Of a stretch of 64,000 nt of DNA, positions 47,399 to 58,207 are shown in pieces (the stretch's first letter is position 1; every line of letters starts with the position of its first letter). The notes beneath the pieces are model-generated. The model was not told the DNA's origin. It saw only the letters and a program-made list of their open reading frames with translations, and did not search any database. The stretch is from DATAYA01 sp963754235 (GTDB taxonomy: Bacteria > Pseudomonadota > Alphaproteobacteria > Acetobacterales > Acetobacteraceae). Made by a program: the position numbers and the translations under genes. Location: positions 124,001 through 188,000 of the forward strand of contig CAVWFK010000034.1 of NCBI GenBank assembly GCA_963754235.1, read 5' to 3'.

Positions 47399-47556
47399 GA
47401 GCCGACCACCTCGCGAACGATCTCGACCGGGCGCCTCAGGCGCAGTCCAAAGCGTGCCGCGGCGTTCCGGAAGTGAGCGGCAACATAGGTTACGAGCGCG
47501 TCGGCGTGACCGTTGATCGCCGCCTCAAGCACCATTTCGTCGTCAGGGTCCGGCAT
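47395..47556 (-). pseudogene. C-terminal fragment of a PIN-family toxin
   Basis: The last 50 or so residues of a PIN-domain toxin: PDPDDEMVLEAAINGHADALVTYV, then RFGLRLRRPVEIVREV. The Asp-rich start is part of the active site, but the N-terminal half with the first catalytic Asp is missing. The open frame goes on upstream with unrelated sequence, because the fragment abuts an HxlR remnant on the other strand near 47556. Confidence 0.75.
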
Positions 47557-47868
47557 ACTGGCGGGCGTCGGCGACAAGTGGACCGTGCTGATCGTCGTCT
47601 CGATCGGCGACGGCCCGAGACGCATCCAACGCCGTATCGAGCGATTGGTCGGCGATAGCTCGCAGAAGACGCTCACGTTACTCTGCGTGGCTTGGAGCGA
47701 GACGGCCTGGTGATGCAAGGAAGAGTGTTCGCGCCGCGACGCCGCCGCGACGCGAGATCTACTCAACTGACCAAGCTCGGCAGCACTTTGTGGGAGGCCG
47801 TAAAGCGGCTCAGAGCGTGGGCACGCGCGCTTCTGAGCGAAATGCCGCAGATCACGGACATCGGTGTC
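47557..47868 (+). pseudogene. HxlR-family regulator remnant
   Basis: The residues VGDKWTVLIVVSIGDGPRRI, RRIERLVGDSSQKTLT and, in the next frame, LRGLERDGLVMQG and LTKLGSTLWEAVKRLRAWAR follow the HxlR winged helix in order. The N-terminal CPVR-type segment is missing at the junction with the PIN fragment, and one base has been lost near 47680. Regulation target unknown; not functional as it stands. The stretch to 48021 after it holds a REP arm and no gene. Confidence 0.7.
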
Positions 47869-47949
47869 GATCGACAAGGCCTCAGACTGATCCTACCCAT
47901 GCATCGGAAGGACGAGCATTCCACGGGTTTCTTTAGAACGTGGCGAAGT

Positions 47950-47980
47950 CGTGGACTGTCGGCATGTGCCGATCATGACG
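47950..47980 (+). repeat. Palindromic (REP-like) repeat, single right arm, copy 3
   Basis: CGTGGACT-GTCGGC-ATGT-GCCGAT-CATGACG has the same outer ends and GTCGGC stem as the right arm at 56171-57766, with a different tip. No left arm is seen here. Confidence 0.6.
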
Positions 47981-48021
47981 GTGGGGAAGGACGCGGGTAT
48001 CAGCAGCCGTGAGCATCAGGC

Positions 48022-49177
48022 TCAGCGCCAATGAGATACGCGCCCTAGCTCGTTGAACCGTCCGGGCCGGAAGGCCTCGATCGGCAGCGGGCTTTTCCCG
48101 TCCACGATCAGATCGGCGAGCAGCGAGCCCACGATCGTGCCGAGCTCGAAGCCGTGACCGGAAAAGCCGAACGCGTGCCACATCGCCGGTGCCGTCTGGC
48201 TTGCCCCGATCACCGGGATTTCGTCCGGCATCCGCGCTTCAAGCCCCGCCCAGGCCCGCACGATCGTCGCCTGCCGCATGATCGGAAACAGGATCGCGCA
48301 GGTCTCGTGCACTCACGCGCAGCCGCTCGGCGACCGGATCGGCGGTCTCGCGCTCAAGGTCCGGGATGCCTTCGATGCCGCCGCCGATCACGACCGTGCC
48401 CTTGTCGGTCTGCTTGAACGAGAGCTTGCGCCCGGTGCCGAGGATGACCGGATCAAGGAAATGCGGCATCCGCGCCGTCACCATCATGGTGGGGGCGAAA
48501 TACCCGCGTGGCAAAATCTCGCCGACCATCGCCGCGGCCTGCCAGCCCCAGGCGCCGCCGCAATTGACCAGAATATCGCTCTCGAACCCGCCCTTCGTCG
48601 TCGTTATTTTCCAGTGCGCAGCGTGCTCCATTCCGGTAACCCGCGTTTCCTCCTCGAAGCGGACGCCGAGATCGAGCGCACGCAGCCGGAATGCCTGCAT
48701 GGTCAGATAGGGCGTCGCAAACCCGTCACGGCGCGAGATCAGCCCGCCGATGCAATGGTCGGAAACCGCCGGCGCGAGGCGCCGCAGCTCCTCGCGGTCG
48801 ATCAGCTCCTCATGGGTCCATCCCAGGCGCTGCAGCTCGGCCACGCGCGCCTCAAGCGGGCGCATATCGGCCTCGTTCTCGGCAACCGCGATCTGCCCGA
48901 CATTGCCCACGAACTCGCACATCGGCGCGTGCTCGCCGAGCAATTCGCCAAGATTGAACCAGCGATCCATCGCCGCGACCGAGAGCGGGATTTCCGCCGG
49001 GTGGCGCCGCAACTGGCGCACCCCGCCCGCATTCACGCTCGACGCATGGCGGCCGACCGAGTTCTTCTCGATCACGATCGGGCGCAATCCCTTGAGCGCC
49101 AGATGGATGGCGGTGCAGGTGCCATGCAGCCCGCCGCCGATGACGATGGCATCGCCGCCGGCGCGAACCCCGTTCAC
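48022..49177 (-). CDS. FAD-dependent DAO-family oxidoreductase (HcnC/OoxB-like), one frameshift
   Basis: About 385 residues with N-terminal dinucleotide motif VIGGGLHGTCTAIHLALKG and a C-terminal FAD-binding end (GFSGHGFELGTIVGSLLADL). It resembles the beta subunit of HcnABC hydrogen cyanide synthase, opine oxidases and D-hydroxyproline dehydrogenases. The frame breaks near 48311; one missing base between RLRVS and HETCAILFP would join the parts. The GTG start at 49177 overlaps the stop of the preceding gene (GTGA). Third gene of the three-subunit module. Confidence 0.75.
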
Positions 49178-50602
49178 GGCGTGATCTCCTCGGCCGGCAG
49201 CCCCTCTTCCTCGCCGACCAGTTCCGCAAGCGCCATCAGCGGCACCGGCCGCACGGGGATGCGAATGCGATAGGTCCCGACATCGGCGATGCTGCGGCCG
49301 CTCTCGCGCGCAATCACCGCGGCGACGGTCGGGCCGCACATGCGGCCCTGGCACGGACCCATGCCGCAGCGCGTGAACACCTTGGCGCGGTTCGGGTCAT
49401 CCCCGCCCAGCCTCACCGCCTCGCGAAGCGCGCCCACCGTTACTTCCTCGCACCGGCAGACGATCGTCTCGTCATCCGCCGGCGCCAGCATGGCGGGGAC
49501 CGGGCGGAACAGGCGGTCGAGCAGCGGGCGAATGCGGCTGTACCGTGCAAGTCGCTGCGCGCTCGGGTGCGGCCTCGCGGTCGCGCTCGGCCTGATCGAT
49601 GCGACCAAGCCGAAACGCCGCGTCGAGTGCCGCGAGCCGGCCGAGCGGTTCGGCCGCCAGCGCGCCGTGAATGCCGGCGCCGTCACCGGCGACCGCAATG
49701 CGCTCCTCGCTTGTCGCACCCCATTCGTCGGTCTCCGGGTGCCAGCATTCCTGCACCTCGTCCCAAACATGGCGGCAGCGGGTCGAGAGGCTGAGCTGCA
49801 CGTTGGGGATCACGCCTTCATGCAGCAGCACCAGCCCGGCCGTGATGCGCTTGCGCGTGCCGCCGGCGTCATAGTGAACCGCCTCGGCCCGTCGTCGTGC
49901 CTTCGATCCGGAGGCCGGTGACGCCATTGGTGGTCGGGATGCCGAGCCGCCGCACCTCGTGCATCCAGCCCAATCCCTTGACGAGATCGCGGCCCGCGAG
50001 CAGTGCCCGCGGCAGCTCCTTCAGCGCACCCGCGATCCGGCTGGCCGGCGTGGTCACCAGCAGTGCCGCCGACCGTGCAGCCGGCGCGCGCCAACTGGAT
50101 TGCCACCAGATAGATCAACGGGCCGGAGCCGGCGATCACCACCGGCACGTCGGGCACCATCGCGGCGGCCTTGAGCAGCGCCTGCACCGCGCCCACGCCC
50201 ATCACGCCGGGCAATGTCCATCCCGGCACGGCGACCGGCCGCTCCAGCGCACCGGTTGCAAGCAGGATGCGCTCCGCGCGAATGATCCGCGCGCCCTCGC
50301 GGCGCGGTGACGCCGATGCGCCCATCCGGCGCGGCCTGCCAAACCGTGCTGCTCGGCCGATAAATCGCCTTGCTCGCACGAAACTCGCGGGCCAGTTCCG
50401 CGCCGCGCCGATATTCCTCTCCCAGCACGTCGAGGCTGCCGTCGCGGCTGATCTGCTCGATATTGCGATAGATCTGCCCGCCCGGCGCGCCCTGCTCGTC
50501 GAGCAGGATGGTGTCCAGCCCGAGCCGCGCCGCGGTGATCGCCGCGGCCATGCCGGCCGGACCGCCGCCGATGATTGCGAATTCGTGCCGCTCGTTGCTC
50601 AC
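49174..50602 (-). CDS. FAD/NAD-binding subunit with BFD-like 2Fe-2S domain (HcnB/OoxA-like), several frameshifts
   Basis: About 475 residues spread over three frames. The start (GTG at 50602) has AIIGGGPAGMAAAITAARLG and GGQIYRNIEQ; the second nucleotide site is VVIAGSGPLIYLVAIQLARAG; and the C-terminus has the four-Cys BFD-type iron-sulfur motif (VCRCEEVT, then CGMGPCQGRMC). Shifts are near 50320, 50075, 49905 and 49550. All conserved blocks are present, so the gene is probably intact in the cell. It overlaps both neighbours by 4 nt. Confidence 0.72.
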
Positions 50603-50868
50603 GCCGCCCTCTCGCCCAACTGCCGGCGCACCCGCATCCCGTCGGCGACGCTGACCAGGCACGCCTGCCGGTCGGGCTGGCCATCGATCTCGATCAGGCA
50701 CTCGAAGCAATTGCCGATCATGCAGTACGGCGCGCGCGGCGCGTGGCTCACCGCGGAGGGGCGAAATTCCGCCACCCCGGCAGCCAGCAATGCCGTGGCC
50801 ACACTCTCGCCGGCGGCCGCGCCGAACGATCCTCGGGCGGGCATTTGGCCCGACCCGGGGCCGGGCAT
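50599..50868 (-). CDS. 2Fe-2S ferredoxin-like subunit (HcnA-like)
   Basis: An 89-residue iron-sulfur protein with Cys in YCMIGNCFECLIEIDG and RQACLV, the pattern of the small subunit of HcnABC-type and hydroxyproline dehydrogenases. The ATG at 50868 was used; an ATG eight codons later is possible. It lies 12 bp after soxG, and its stop overlaps the next gene's GTG. Unlike its neighbours, it has no frameshift. Confidence 0.8.
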   Translation of the reverse strand: MPGPGSGQMPARGSFGAAAGESVATALLAAGVAEFRPSAVSHAPRAPYCMIGNCFECLIEIDGQPDRQACLVSVADGMRVRRQLGERAA

Positions 50869-50880
50869 GACGAGATTGGT

Positions 50881-51449
50881 TCAGTCCCGGAACTCGCGTG
50901 ACGCCTCGATGAGGAACCTCCACGCATACATGGCGAACGAGCGCGACACCTCGACGCGGAAGGTGGCGGGCGCAGTCCGCCACAGCACGATCTCGGATTT
51001 CGCCAGCACGGTGCGGGTGCACATGCCGACCGGGAATGCCTCCGGATCGAGATCGAGCGGGCAACCGGCGTTCAGCGCCGCGGCGGCGTCGGGGCCAGTG
51101 ATCTCGATCCCGGTCTGGCGGTCGGACACGTCAACCAGCGAGTGCGGGTGCTCCTCCATGGCCCGCTCCAGCGCCGCGGCGAGCGCCGGGCCTTCGCCTT
51201 TCGCCGCCAGCAGCAGCCACTCGTCCGGGCCGAGCCAGAGCGCCGCGCGCCCCCCGCCCGCATCGACGGCGCGGCACGCCTGCACCGGCAGGGCAGCGCC
51301 GAAGGCGGACGCGGCGGCCTCGATCGCCGCCGGCCGGCCGCGCAGCACCGAGCGCCACGCGGAAGGCAGCGCGACGAGCGCGGCACTGCCGGGCGCGGCC
51401 AGGCCGTCGAGCGGCGCCCCGCCGCGGCGGCCGAGAGGTCAGGCGGCAT
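50881..51449 (-). CDS. soxG: Sarcosine oxidase gamma subunit, one frameshift
   Basis: About 189 residues of the SoxG family: LWLGPDEWLLLAAKGEG, VDVSDRQTGIEITGPDAAAALNAG and CPLDLDPEAFPVGMCTRTV are diagnostic. The N-terminal part (APLDGLAAPGSAALVALPS) is in another frame; one base shift near 51415 joins them. The ATG at 51449 overlaps the end of soxA by 11 bp. The gamma subunit helps build the heterotetramer's interface. Confidence 0.8.
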
Positions 51450-54400
51450 CGAGGCGCGTCCCTTCCGGATCGTAGAACACGGGCGCCGTCACCAGGGCGG
51501 CCACCGGTCGGTCGGCCGTGGTGACATGAAGCTGCTCGCCGGTGCGCTCGCGCCCGCCGCCGACCATCGCGAGCGCGATCGAGCGCCCAAGCGTGGCGCT
51601 GAAATAGGCCGAGGTCACATGGCCGAGCGGCCTCGCGGGCACGCGCCCGTCCGGGTCCGCGAGGACCTGCGCGCCTTCCTCCAAAACGAAGCTCGGCTCG
51701 CTCGGTGAGCAATCCGACGAGTTGCTTGCGCGCGGGCGAGGTCATGGCCGGGCGGGCGAGCGAGCGCTTGCCGACGAAGTCGCGCTTCGCCTTCCCGACC
51801 GCCCAGGCCAGGCCGACATCGTCCGGCGTCGCGGTGCCGTCCGTCTCCTGGCCGACGATGATGTAGCCCTTCTCCGCCCGCAGCACGTGCATCGCCTCGG
51901 TGCCGTAGGGCGTGACGCCGTGGGGCTTCCCGGCCTCGAACACCGCCTCCCACACCGCGCGCCCGTGATCGGCGGCGACGTTGACCTCGAAGCCCAGCTC
52001 GCCGGTGAAGCTGACGCGGAACAGCCGCGTGGGCACGCCGCAGATGCGGCCCTCCGTCACGCTCATATGCGGCATCGCCTTGGAGGAGAGGTCGATCCCT
52101 TCGACCAGCCCCTCCAGCACCCGGCGCGCGCGCGGCCCCTGCACGGCGATCACCGCCCACTGCTCCGTGACCGAGGTGAGCCAGACGTCCAGCTCCGGCC
52201 ACTCGGTCTGCAGAATAATCTTCCATCGTCGCGAGCATGCGCGCAGCACCGCCGGTCGTGGTGGTGACGTGGAAGCGGTCCGTCGCCAGCCGGCCGATCA
52301 CGCCGTCATCGAGCACGAACCCGTCCTCGCGCAGCATCAGCCCGTAGCGGCAGCGGCCGACGCCGAGCTTGGTCCAGGCGTTGACATACATCCGGTTCAG
52401 GAACTCGGCGGCGTCCGGCCCCACCACCTCGATCTTGCCGAGCGTCGAGGCGTCGAAGAAGCCCGACGCCCTCGCGCACCGCCCGGCATTCGCGCGCCAC
52501 GGCCGCGTGCATGTCCTCGCGCCCGCGCGGGAAATAGCGGGCGCGCTTCCACAGCTCCACATCCTCGAACACGGCGCCGTGCTCCACGGCCCAGGCGTGG
52601 ATCGGCGTCGTGCGCACGGGGTCGAACAGCTCGCCGCGCGACAAGCCGGCGAAAGTGCCGAAGGTCACCGGCGTGTAGGGCATCCGGAAGGTGGTCAGGC
52701 CGACCTGCGGGATCGGCTTGCCGAGCGCCCCGGCGACGATGCCGAGCGCGTTCATGTTCGAGGTCTTGCCCTGGTCGGTCGCCATGCCGGTCGTGGTGTA
52801 GCGCTTGACGTGCTCGATCGAGCGGAAGCCTTCGCGCGTCGCGAGCGCCAAATCCTTGGCGGTGACGTCGTTCTGGAAATCGACGAACGCCTTGGACGCG
52901 CCCGGATGCGCCGCGGGCTGTTTCCCTGCGGCAAGGCGCCGAGCATCCCGCCGGTGCCGAACTCGGGCGCCTGCGTCGGGAACGCTCGCGCGCGGGCGCC
53001 GCCGTGGCCCGCCGCGCGCGCAGCGGCCTCGCCCGCCGCCGCGCCGTCGGCCAGCGCCGCGGCGAGGCCGAAGACGCCGCGGCAGGCCCCGGCCGAGCGC
53101 TCCTGCTCGACCGAGAGGCCGGGCACGAAGGCTCCAGCTCCCCGTCGAAGCGCAGCTTGCCGCGCGACTGCGAGAAGAGGTGGACGCTCGGCGTGCACCC
53201 GCCCGACATCAGCAGCAGGTCGCAGCGCACGCATCTCCCGCCCGATCGTCGCCGTCGGCCTGCATCTGGGCGAGCCGAACGGCGTCCACCCGCAGCCGGC
53301 CGATGGTGCCGATCACCGTGCTGGAGAGGCGGACCGGCAATCCGGCCGTGCGCGCCGCCTGCGGCAGCGCGCCGTTGGCCTCCGCGCGCGCATCGACGAT
53401 CGCGGCGATGGCGACACCCGCGCGTGAAGGTCGAGCGCCGCGCGATAGGCGGCGTCGTGCGCGGTGACGACGACGGCGCGGCTGCCGCAGCGCACGCCGT
53501 AGCGGTCGAGGTAGGTGCGCGCCGCGTCGGCCAGCATCACGCCCGGCCGGTCGTTGCCCGGGAACACCAGCGGCCGCTCGATCGCGCCCGCCGCGAGCAC
53601 CACCTGCTTCGCGCGCACCTGCCACAGCCGCTCGCGCGGCAGGCGCGGGTCGGCGTCGGCCAGATGGTCGGTGACGCGCTCCGCCAGCCCGATCAGGTTG
53701 TGCGCGAAATAGCCGAAGGCGGTGGTGCGCGGCAGCAGCGTCGACGCGCGGGTTGCGCGCCAGCATCGCGACCGTGTCCGCGAGCCATCGGCGCGCCGGC
53801 CTGCCCTCGATTGTGGCCTCGGTGTCGGCGAGCAGCGAGCCGCCGGGCTCCGCCTGCTCGTCGCACAGGATCACGCGCGCGCCGGCATCGGCCGCGGCCA
53901 GCGCGGCGGCGAGGCCGGCCGGCCCGGCGCCGACCACCAGCACGTCGCAATGCGCGAAGCGGCTCAGTAGCGGTCGGGATCGGGCAGCGTCGGGGCGCGG
54001 CCGAGGCCGGCCATCGCGCGGATGAGCGGCTCGTAGAGCGCGCTCCCAGGCCTTTCGCGGCCACATGAAGGTCTTGTAGTAGAAGCCGGCCGGGAAGAGC
54101 GGCGAGAGCAGATCGTTGACCGCGCCGAGATCGAGCGCCGAGCGACGGGCCAGCGGTTCTGGCTCTCGCGCCCGCAGCCCGTCGTACAGCTCGACCTGGG
54201 TCGCGCGCAGGTTGGGCGTGCTGCGGGCCGCGTCGCGCTGCGATGCCGACCAGCGCGTTCGGCTCGTCCGCGCCCGCGCCAAGAATGCCGCGCGGGCGGT
54301 GATATTTGAACGAGCGCCCGACCAGATGCACGCCGTTCGCCAGCAGCGCGGAGGCGAGCGTGTCGCCGGCGAGGCCCGGCATAGGCGCGCCCGTCGAAAG

Positions 54401-54465
54401 TGAAGCGCACGGGGCGGCCGCGGTCGATGCGCCCGCCCCTGCGCGGTGCGGAAGTCCGCGCTCAC
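51439..54465 (-). CDS. soxA: Sarcosine oxidase alpha subunit, many frameshifts
   Basis: About 1,005 codons from GTG at 54465 to TGA at 51439, the right size for SoxA. In order, across all three frames: a 2Fe-2S-like N-terminal domain (RSFKYHRPRGILG), the NAD site (CDVLVVGAGPAGLAAALAAA), RAKQVVLAAGAIERPLVFPG, and a C-terminal aminomethyltransferase-like domain (EFLNRMYVNAWTKL, FRVSFTGELGFEVNV, TEAMHVLRAEKGYIIVGQ). At least eight shifts are needed. The blocks are well conserved, so sequence error is likelier than decay. The enzyme makes glycine, and methylene-tetrahydrofolate when folate is present. Confidence 0.8.
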
Positions 54466-54761
54466 GCGGCTTCGCGCCCGGCGCGTGCGAGATCGGGCCG
54501 CTCCTCGCCGATCTTGTAGGTGGCGCGGAACCGGTCGCTGCCGGTGTCGCGCAGCGCGTTGAAGAAGCGCCCGCAGCCATGCGTGTGCCGCCAGCGCTCG
54601 GCATGCACGCCCTTCGGGTTGGTGCGCCGGTAGAGGAACTCGGCCCAGGCCTCGTCGGTGACCGCGGCGGGGTCGCTCGGGCGGGCGATATGCGCCTCGC
54701 CGCCATAGCTGAACTCGAGCTCCGGGCGCTCGCCGCAATAGGGGCAATGGATCAGCAGCAT
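54462..54761 (-). CDS. soxD: Sarcosine oxidase delta subunit
   Basis: A 99-residue zinc-binding subunit. The Cys pair CPYCGERPELEF and the HTHGCGRFFNALRDT segment provide the zinc ligands and the typical SoxD fold. It lies 9 bp after soxB and overlaps soxA by 4 nt (GTGA). No frameshift is seen, which fits random errors hitting longer genes more often. Confidence 0.92.
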   Translation of the reverse strand: MLLIHCPYCGERPELEFSYGGEAHIARPSDPAAVTDEAWAEFLYRRTNPKGVHAERWRHTHGCGRFFNALRDTGSDRFRATYKIGEERPDLARAGREAA

Positions 54762-54770
54762 GGTGGCGCC

Positions 54771-56031
54771 TCAGTGCGCGACGGCGGCCGCGGCGGCCTC
54801 GTCGATCAGGTCGCCGTCGCGGAACCGCTCGAGGGTGAAGGCGGCGTTGATCGGGTGCGGCTCGTCCTTGGCGATGGTCCAGGCGAACAGATGCGCGGCG
54901 CCCGGCGTCGCCTTGAAGCCGCCCGTGCCCCAGCCGCAATTGACGTAGAGGCCGGGCACCGCGGTCCTGGCGATGATCGGCGAGCGGTCGGGCGTCACAT
55001 CGACGATGCCGCCCCAGTTGCGCAGCATCCGCAGGCGGCGGAACGTGCGGGAACAGCTCGCAGATCGCGTCGAGCGTGTGCGTCGGGATGTGCAGCCCGC
55101 CGCGCTGCGTGTAGGACGTATAGGCGTCGGTGCCGGCGCCGATCACCAGCTCGCCCTTGTCGGACTGGCTGATATAGGCGTGGATCGTGTTCGACATCAC
55201 CACGCAGGGGAAGCACGGCTTGACCGGCTCCGATACCAGCGCCTGCAGCGGATAGCTCTCGAGCGGCATGCGCAGCCCGGCCATCGCCATCACGACGCTG
55301 GTGCTGCCCGGCGGCGACGACGCCGATCTTGCGCGTGCGGATCGTGCCGCGCGTGGTCTCGACGCCGCGACACGGCGCCCGCGGCGTCGCGCTGGATCCC
55401 GGTCACCTCGCAGTTCTGCATGATGTCGACGCCGCAGCGCGTCCGCGGCGCGGGCATAGCCCCAGGCGACCGCATCGTGCCGGGCGGTGCCGCCGCGCCG
55501 CTGCAGGGCGGCGCCGCAGCACCGGATAGCGCATGGCAGGCGGCGATGTTGAGCGGCGGGCAGAATGCCTTCGCCTGCTCCGGCGTCAGCCATTCGTTGT
55601 CGACGCCGTTCAGCGCGGTTCGCGTGGACGTGGCGCTTGAACACCTGCACGTCATGGATGTTGTGCGCGAGCATCATCACGCCGCGCTGGCTGAACATGA
55701 CGTTGTAGTTCAGCTCCTGCGACAAGCCCTCCCAGAGCTTCACCGCATGGTCGTAGAGCGCCGCGCTCTCGTCGAAGAGATAGTTCGAGCGGATGATCGT
55801 GGTGTTGCGCCCGGTATTGCCGCCGCCGATCCAGCCCTTCTCCAGCACGGCGACGTTGCGCATGCCGTGCTCGCTTGGCGAGGTAATAGGCGGCGCCAGC
55901 CCATGCCCGCCGCCGCCGACGATGACCGCGTCGTACGCAGGCTTCGGCTCCGGCGAGCGCCATTGCGGCTGCCAGCCCTGGTGCCCGCCGAGCGCATTGC
56001 CGATCAGGGAGAGGGCGGAGAAGCGCTGCAT
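54771..56031 (-). CDS. soxB: Sarcosine oxidase beta subunit, several frameshifts
   Basis: About 417 codons. The N-terminus MQRFSALSLIGNALGGHQGW and the FAD motif VIVGGGGHGLA are typical SoxB, then VLEKGWIGGGNTGRNTTIIRSNY, NVMFSQRGVMMLAHN, WLTPEQAKAFCPPLNI and the C-terminal YVNCGWGTGGFKATPG, which binds flavin. Shifts lie near 55880, 55600, 55480, 55320 and 55040. First gene of soxBDAG. Heterotetrameric sarcosine oxidase demethylates sarcosine, often in creatinine or betaine breakdown. Confidence 0.82.
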
Positions 56032-56117
56032 CGCCATCCGTAGAGTTTCAACAAAGGCTGAGACTCCCCACCATTTGTGACTGCGTCCGTCGTCACACCC
56101 GGCGACGGCCGGGCGCT

Positions 56118-56187
56118 CGTCATGCTCGGCGGCGGCCGAGCATCCACGACTTCGCCGCGGCATGAACGACGTGGATGGTCGGCCTTC
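56118..56187 (+). repeat. Palindromic (REP-like) repeat, copy 2, left portion; split by the IS1182-like element
   Basis: Left arm: CGTCATG-CTCGGC-ggcg-GCCGAG-CATCCACG (56118 onward). Right arm: CGTGGATG-GTCGGC-cttc-GCCGAC-CATGACG, which runs to 56187 and continues at 57750-57766 after the IS. Each arm is a hairpin, and the two arms also pair with each other. It lies upstream of soxB. Confidence 0.8.
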
Positions 56188-57749
56188 CAGGCTGTGCGAG
56201 AACCTGAGTTTTAATTGAAGGGCGGTCAAGACGGGGGTCTGCGGCAGGGGCGGTCTCGCTCCGGTCAGGCGAGTGCGGCGGCGCGGTTTGCGGGGCCGAG
56301 GAGCTTGCTGAGGCGTCCGATATTGTAGGCGAGCACGGCGAGCGCGGTTTCGGTGGCCGCCTTGGCCTTGCCGCGCAGCAGGAAGCGACCGCCCAGGAGG
56401 TATTTCAGCGACGCAAACGGGTGCTCGGCCGTGCATCGGCGCAACCGCATCAGCGACGGGTCCGCCGCGATCCGTGCCGCCATCCGGTCGAGCGCCGGTT
56501 GATCGATCAGTCGATAGACGTGGCGCGGTCGGCCCCCGTGCAGCGCGACTTCAGCGGACATCCGGCACAGCTTTCGGCCCGGTAGCGCACGGCGTTGTCC
56601 GACCCGTGCCCGCCGTTGCGAACCAGGCGGCGCCCGGCCGGGCAGGTCATCGTGTCGGTCTCGGCATCGTAGCGGAAGGCCGTCGGCGCAAAGTAGTCGC
56701 CTCGCCGGTTGACCTGCGCCGGCGGCCGCACTGCGGCGGCGATGCCCTCGGCCTCGCATTGCGCGGCCTGCGTCGCATTGGCGTAGCCGGTATCGGCAAC
56801 CACCGTCAGCGCCGCGGCGCCGAGTACCACCTTGGCCGCGAGCGCCATCGGCAGCAGCTGGCGAAGGTCGTTCGCATCCGTGGTCACATCGTGGTGGAGG
56901 ATCATGTGGCTGGCCGGATCGACCGCGATCTGCACGTTGTAGGAGGGCGGCTTGGCGCCGGCGCCGCTGCCCATCGGCCGTGCGTCGGGCTCGCCGACGA
57001 CGCCGAGCTCGCGACCCTCCTCGCGCAGCCGCTGCGCCAGCTCGGCAACCTTGCCGCGCTTGGCGCGCAGCACCGCCAGCGCCTCCGTGACCGCTTGCCC
57101 GCCCGCCTCGTCCGGCTCGGCCGCGTCGGCCGCGTCCATCGCCGCCAAGTGGTCGGCGATCGCTTGGTCGAGGCGCGCGATCTCTGCCGCCGCCTCAGCG
57201 CGGCTCATCACCCGCTTGCGGCTCGCCGCCGCGCGGACCTTGCTGCCGTCGATCGCCGCGATGCCGCCGGCGAACAGGCCGCGGTCGCGGCAGAACCGAA
57301 CCAGCGCGCCGCAACTGGCGATGATCTGCGGGCCGTTGTCGCGCCGGAAGTCGGCGATCGTCTTGAAGTCGGGGGTCAGCCGGCCCAGCAGCCACATCAG
57401 CTCGACGTTGCGCTGGCATTCGCGCTCCAGCTTGCGCGAGGAGCGAACCCCGTTGAGGGTGCCGTAGATATAGAGCTTGAGCAGATCGCGCGGATCGTAG
57501 CCCGGGCGGCCCTCCCGCGCCGGCACCGCTCGCTCGAAGCCCAGAGCTGGCATATCGAGGCTGGTCACGAACGCGTCGATCACTCGCACCACCGCGTCGG
57601 CGGCGACGTAGTCGTCCACCGCCGGCGGCAACAGCGTCACCTGTCCGCGATCGACACCTTCGATAAACCCCATGCCACACTCCCCCAGCGAATTGAGGGA
57701 GGATTTTAGAATGACGAGTTCCGCGCGACGCGAGTTTTCACACAGCCTG
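56188..57749 (-). mobile_element. IS1182-like insertion sequence with terminal repeats and 4-bp target duplication
   Basis: The ends are CAGGCTGTGCGAGAAC (56188-56203) and, read inwards on the other strand, CAGGCTGTGTGAAAAC (57749-57734), matching 14 of 16. CTTC stands directly outside both ends (56184-56187 and 57750-57753), a 4-bp target duplication. The element is 1562 bp with one transposase. The target is the tip of the right arm of a palindromic repeat. Confidence 0.88.
56265..57673 (-). CDS. IS1182-family transposase, one frameshift
   Basis: About 469 codons. The N-terminal helix-rich domain has GRPGYDPRDLLKLYIYGTLNG and RLTPDFKTIADFRRDNG; the catalytic core has IAAIDGSKV (first Asp), VADTGYAN (second Asp) and HPFASLKYLLGG near the C-terminal Glu region; CAGCPLKSRC is a Cys cluster typical of the family. 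The frame breaks near 56520, where one base change in length joins RCTGADR to VYRLIDQPALDRM. The ATG at 57673 starts the family's N-terminus. Confidence 0.87.
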
Positions 57750-57818
57750 CTTCGCCGACCATGACGACCGCAACGGTCATGACATACAGCCGCTGTCACA
57801 ACAATACCCGCCATCCCA

Positions 57819-58207
57819 TTATTCCGGCAGCAGCGCCGTCGCCTCGATCTCGATCCGCATCTCCGGCGCGGCGAGCCCGGCCACGACCAGCATCGTCGCG
57901 GCCGGCAGCGCCGCCCCGAACGCCTCCCGCAGCAGCGGAAAGCACGGCGGAAAGTCGGCCGCGTCCAGCAGGTAGTAGTGCACCCGCACCACGTGCCGAA
58001 CCCGGCCCCCGCCTCCGCCAGGGCCGCCGCGATATTGGCCAGCGCCTGCCGGCATTGCGGCACCACGCCGCCCGGCGCGATCGTCATCGTCCCGTAGTCG
58101 TATCCGGTGGTGCCGCTCACGAACACCCAGCGCCCGTCCACCACCGCGCGCGAATAGCCGATCTCGGCCTCGAACCGGCTGCCCTGGCTGATCCGCCGCC
58201 GCGTCAC
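57819..58207 (-). CDS. RidA/YjgF-family protein, one frameshift
   Basis: About 129 codons of the RidA family: FEAEIGYSRAVVDGRWVFVSG, TTGYDYGTMTIAPGGVVPQC, then in another frame VVRVHYYLLDAADFPPCF and MRIEIEATALL with the conserved Arg and Glu. The shift is near 57995. RidA proteins destroy reactive enamines made by PLP dehydratases. The GTG start overlaps the stop of a threonine-dehydratase-like gene (GTGA), which fits this role well. Confidence 0.8.

Noticed and set aside
53209..56436. 1,075-codon minus-strand frame spanning soxA, soxD and soxB as one giant protein
   Set aside because: It jumps between true and false frames; soxD and the proper soxB/soxA starts and stops are found separately. 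It arises from frameshifts in the sequence.
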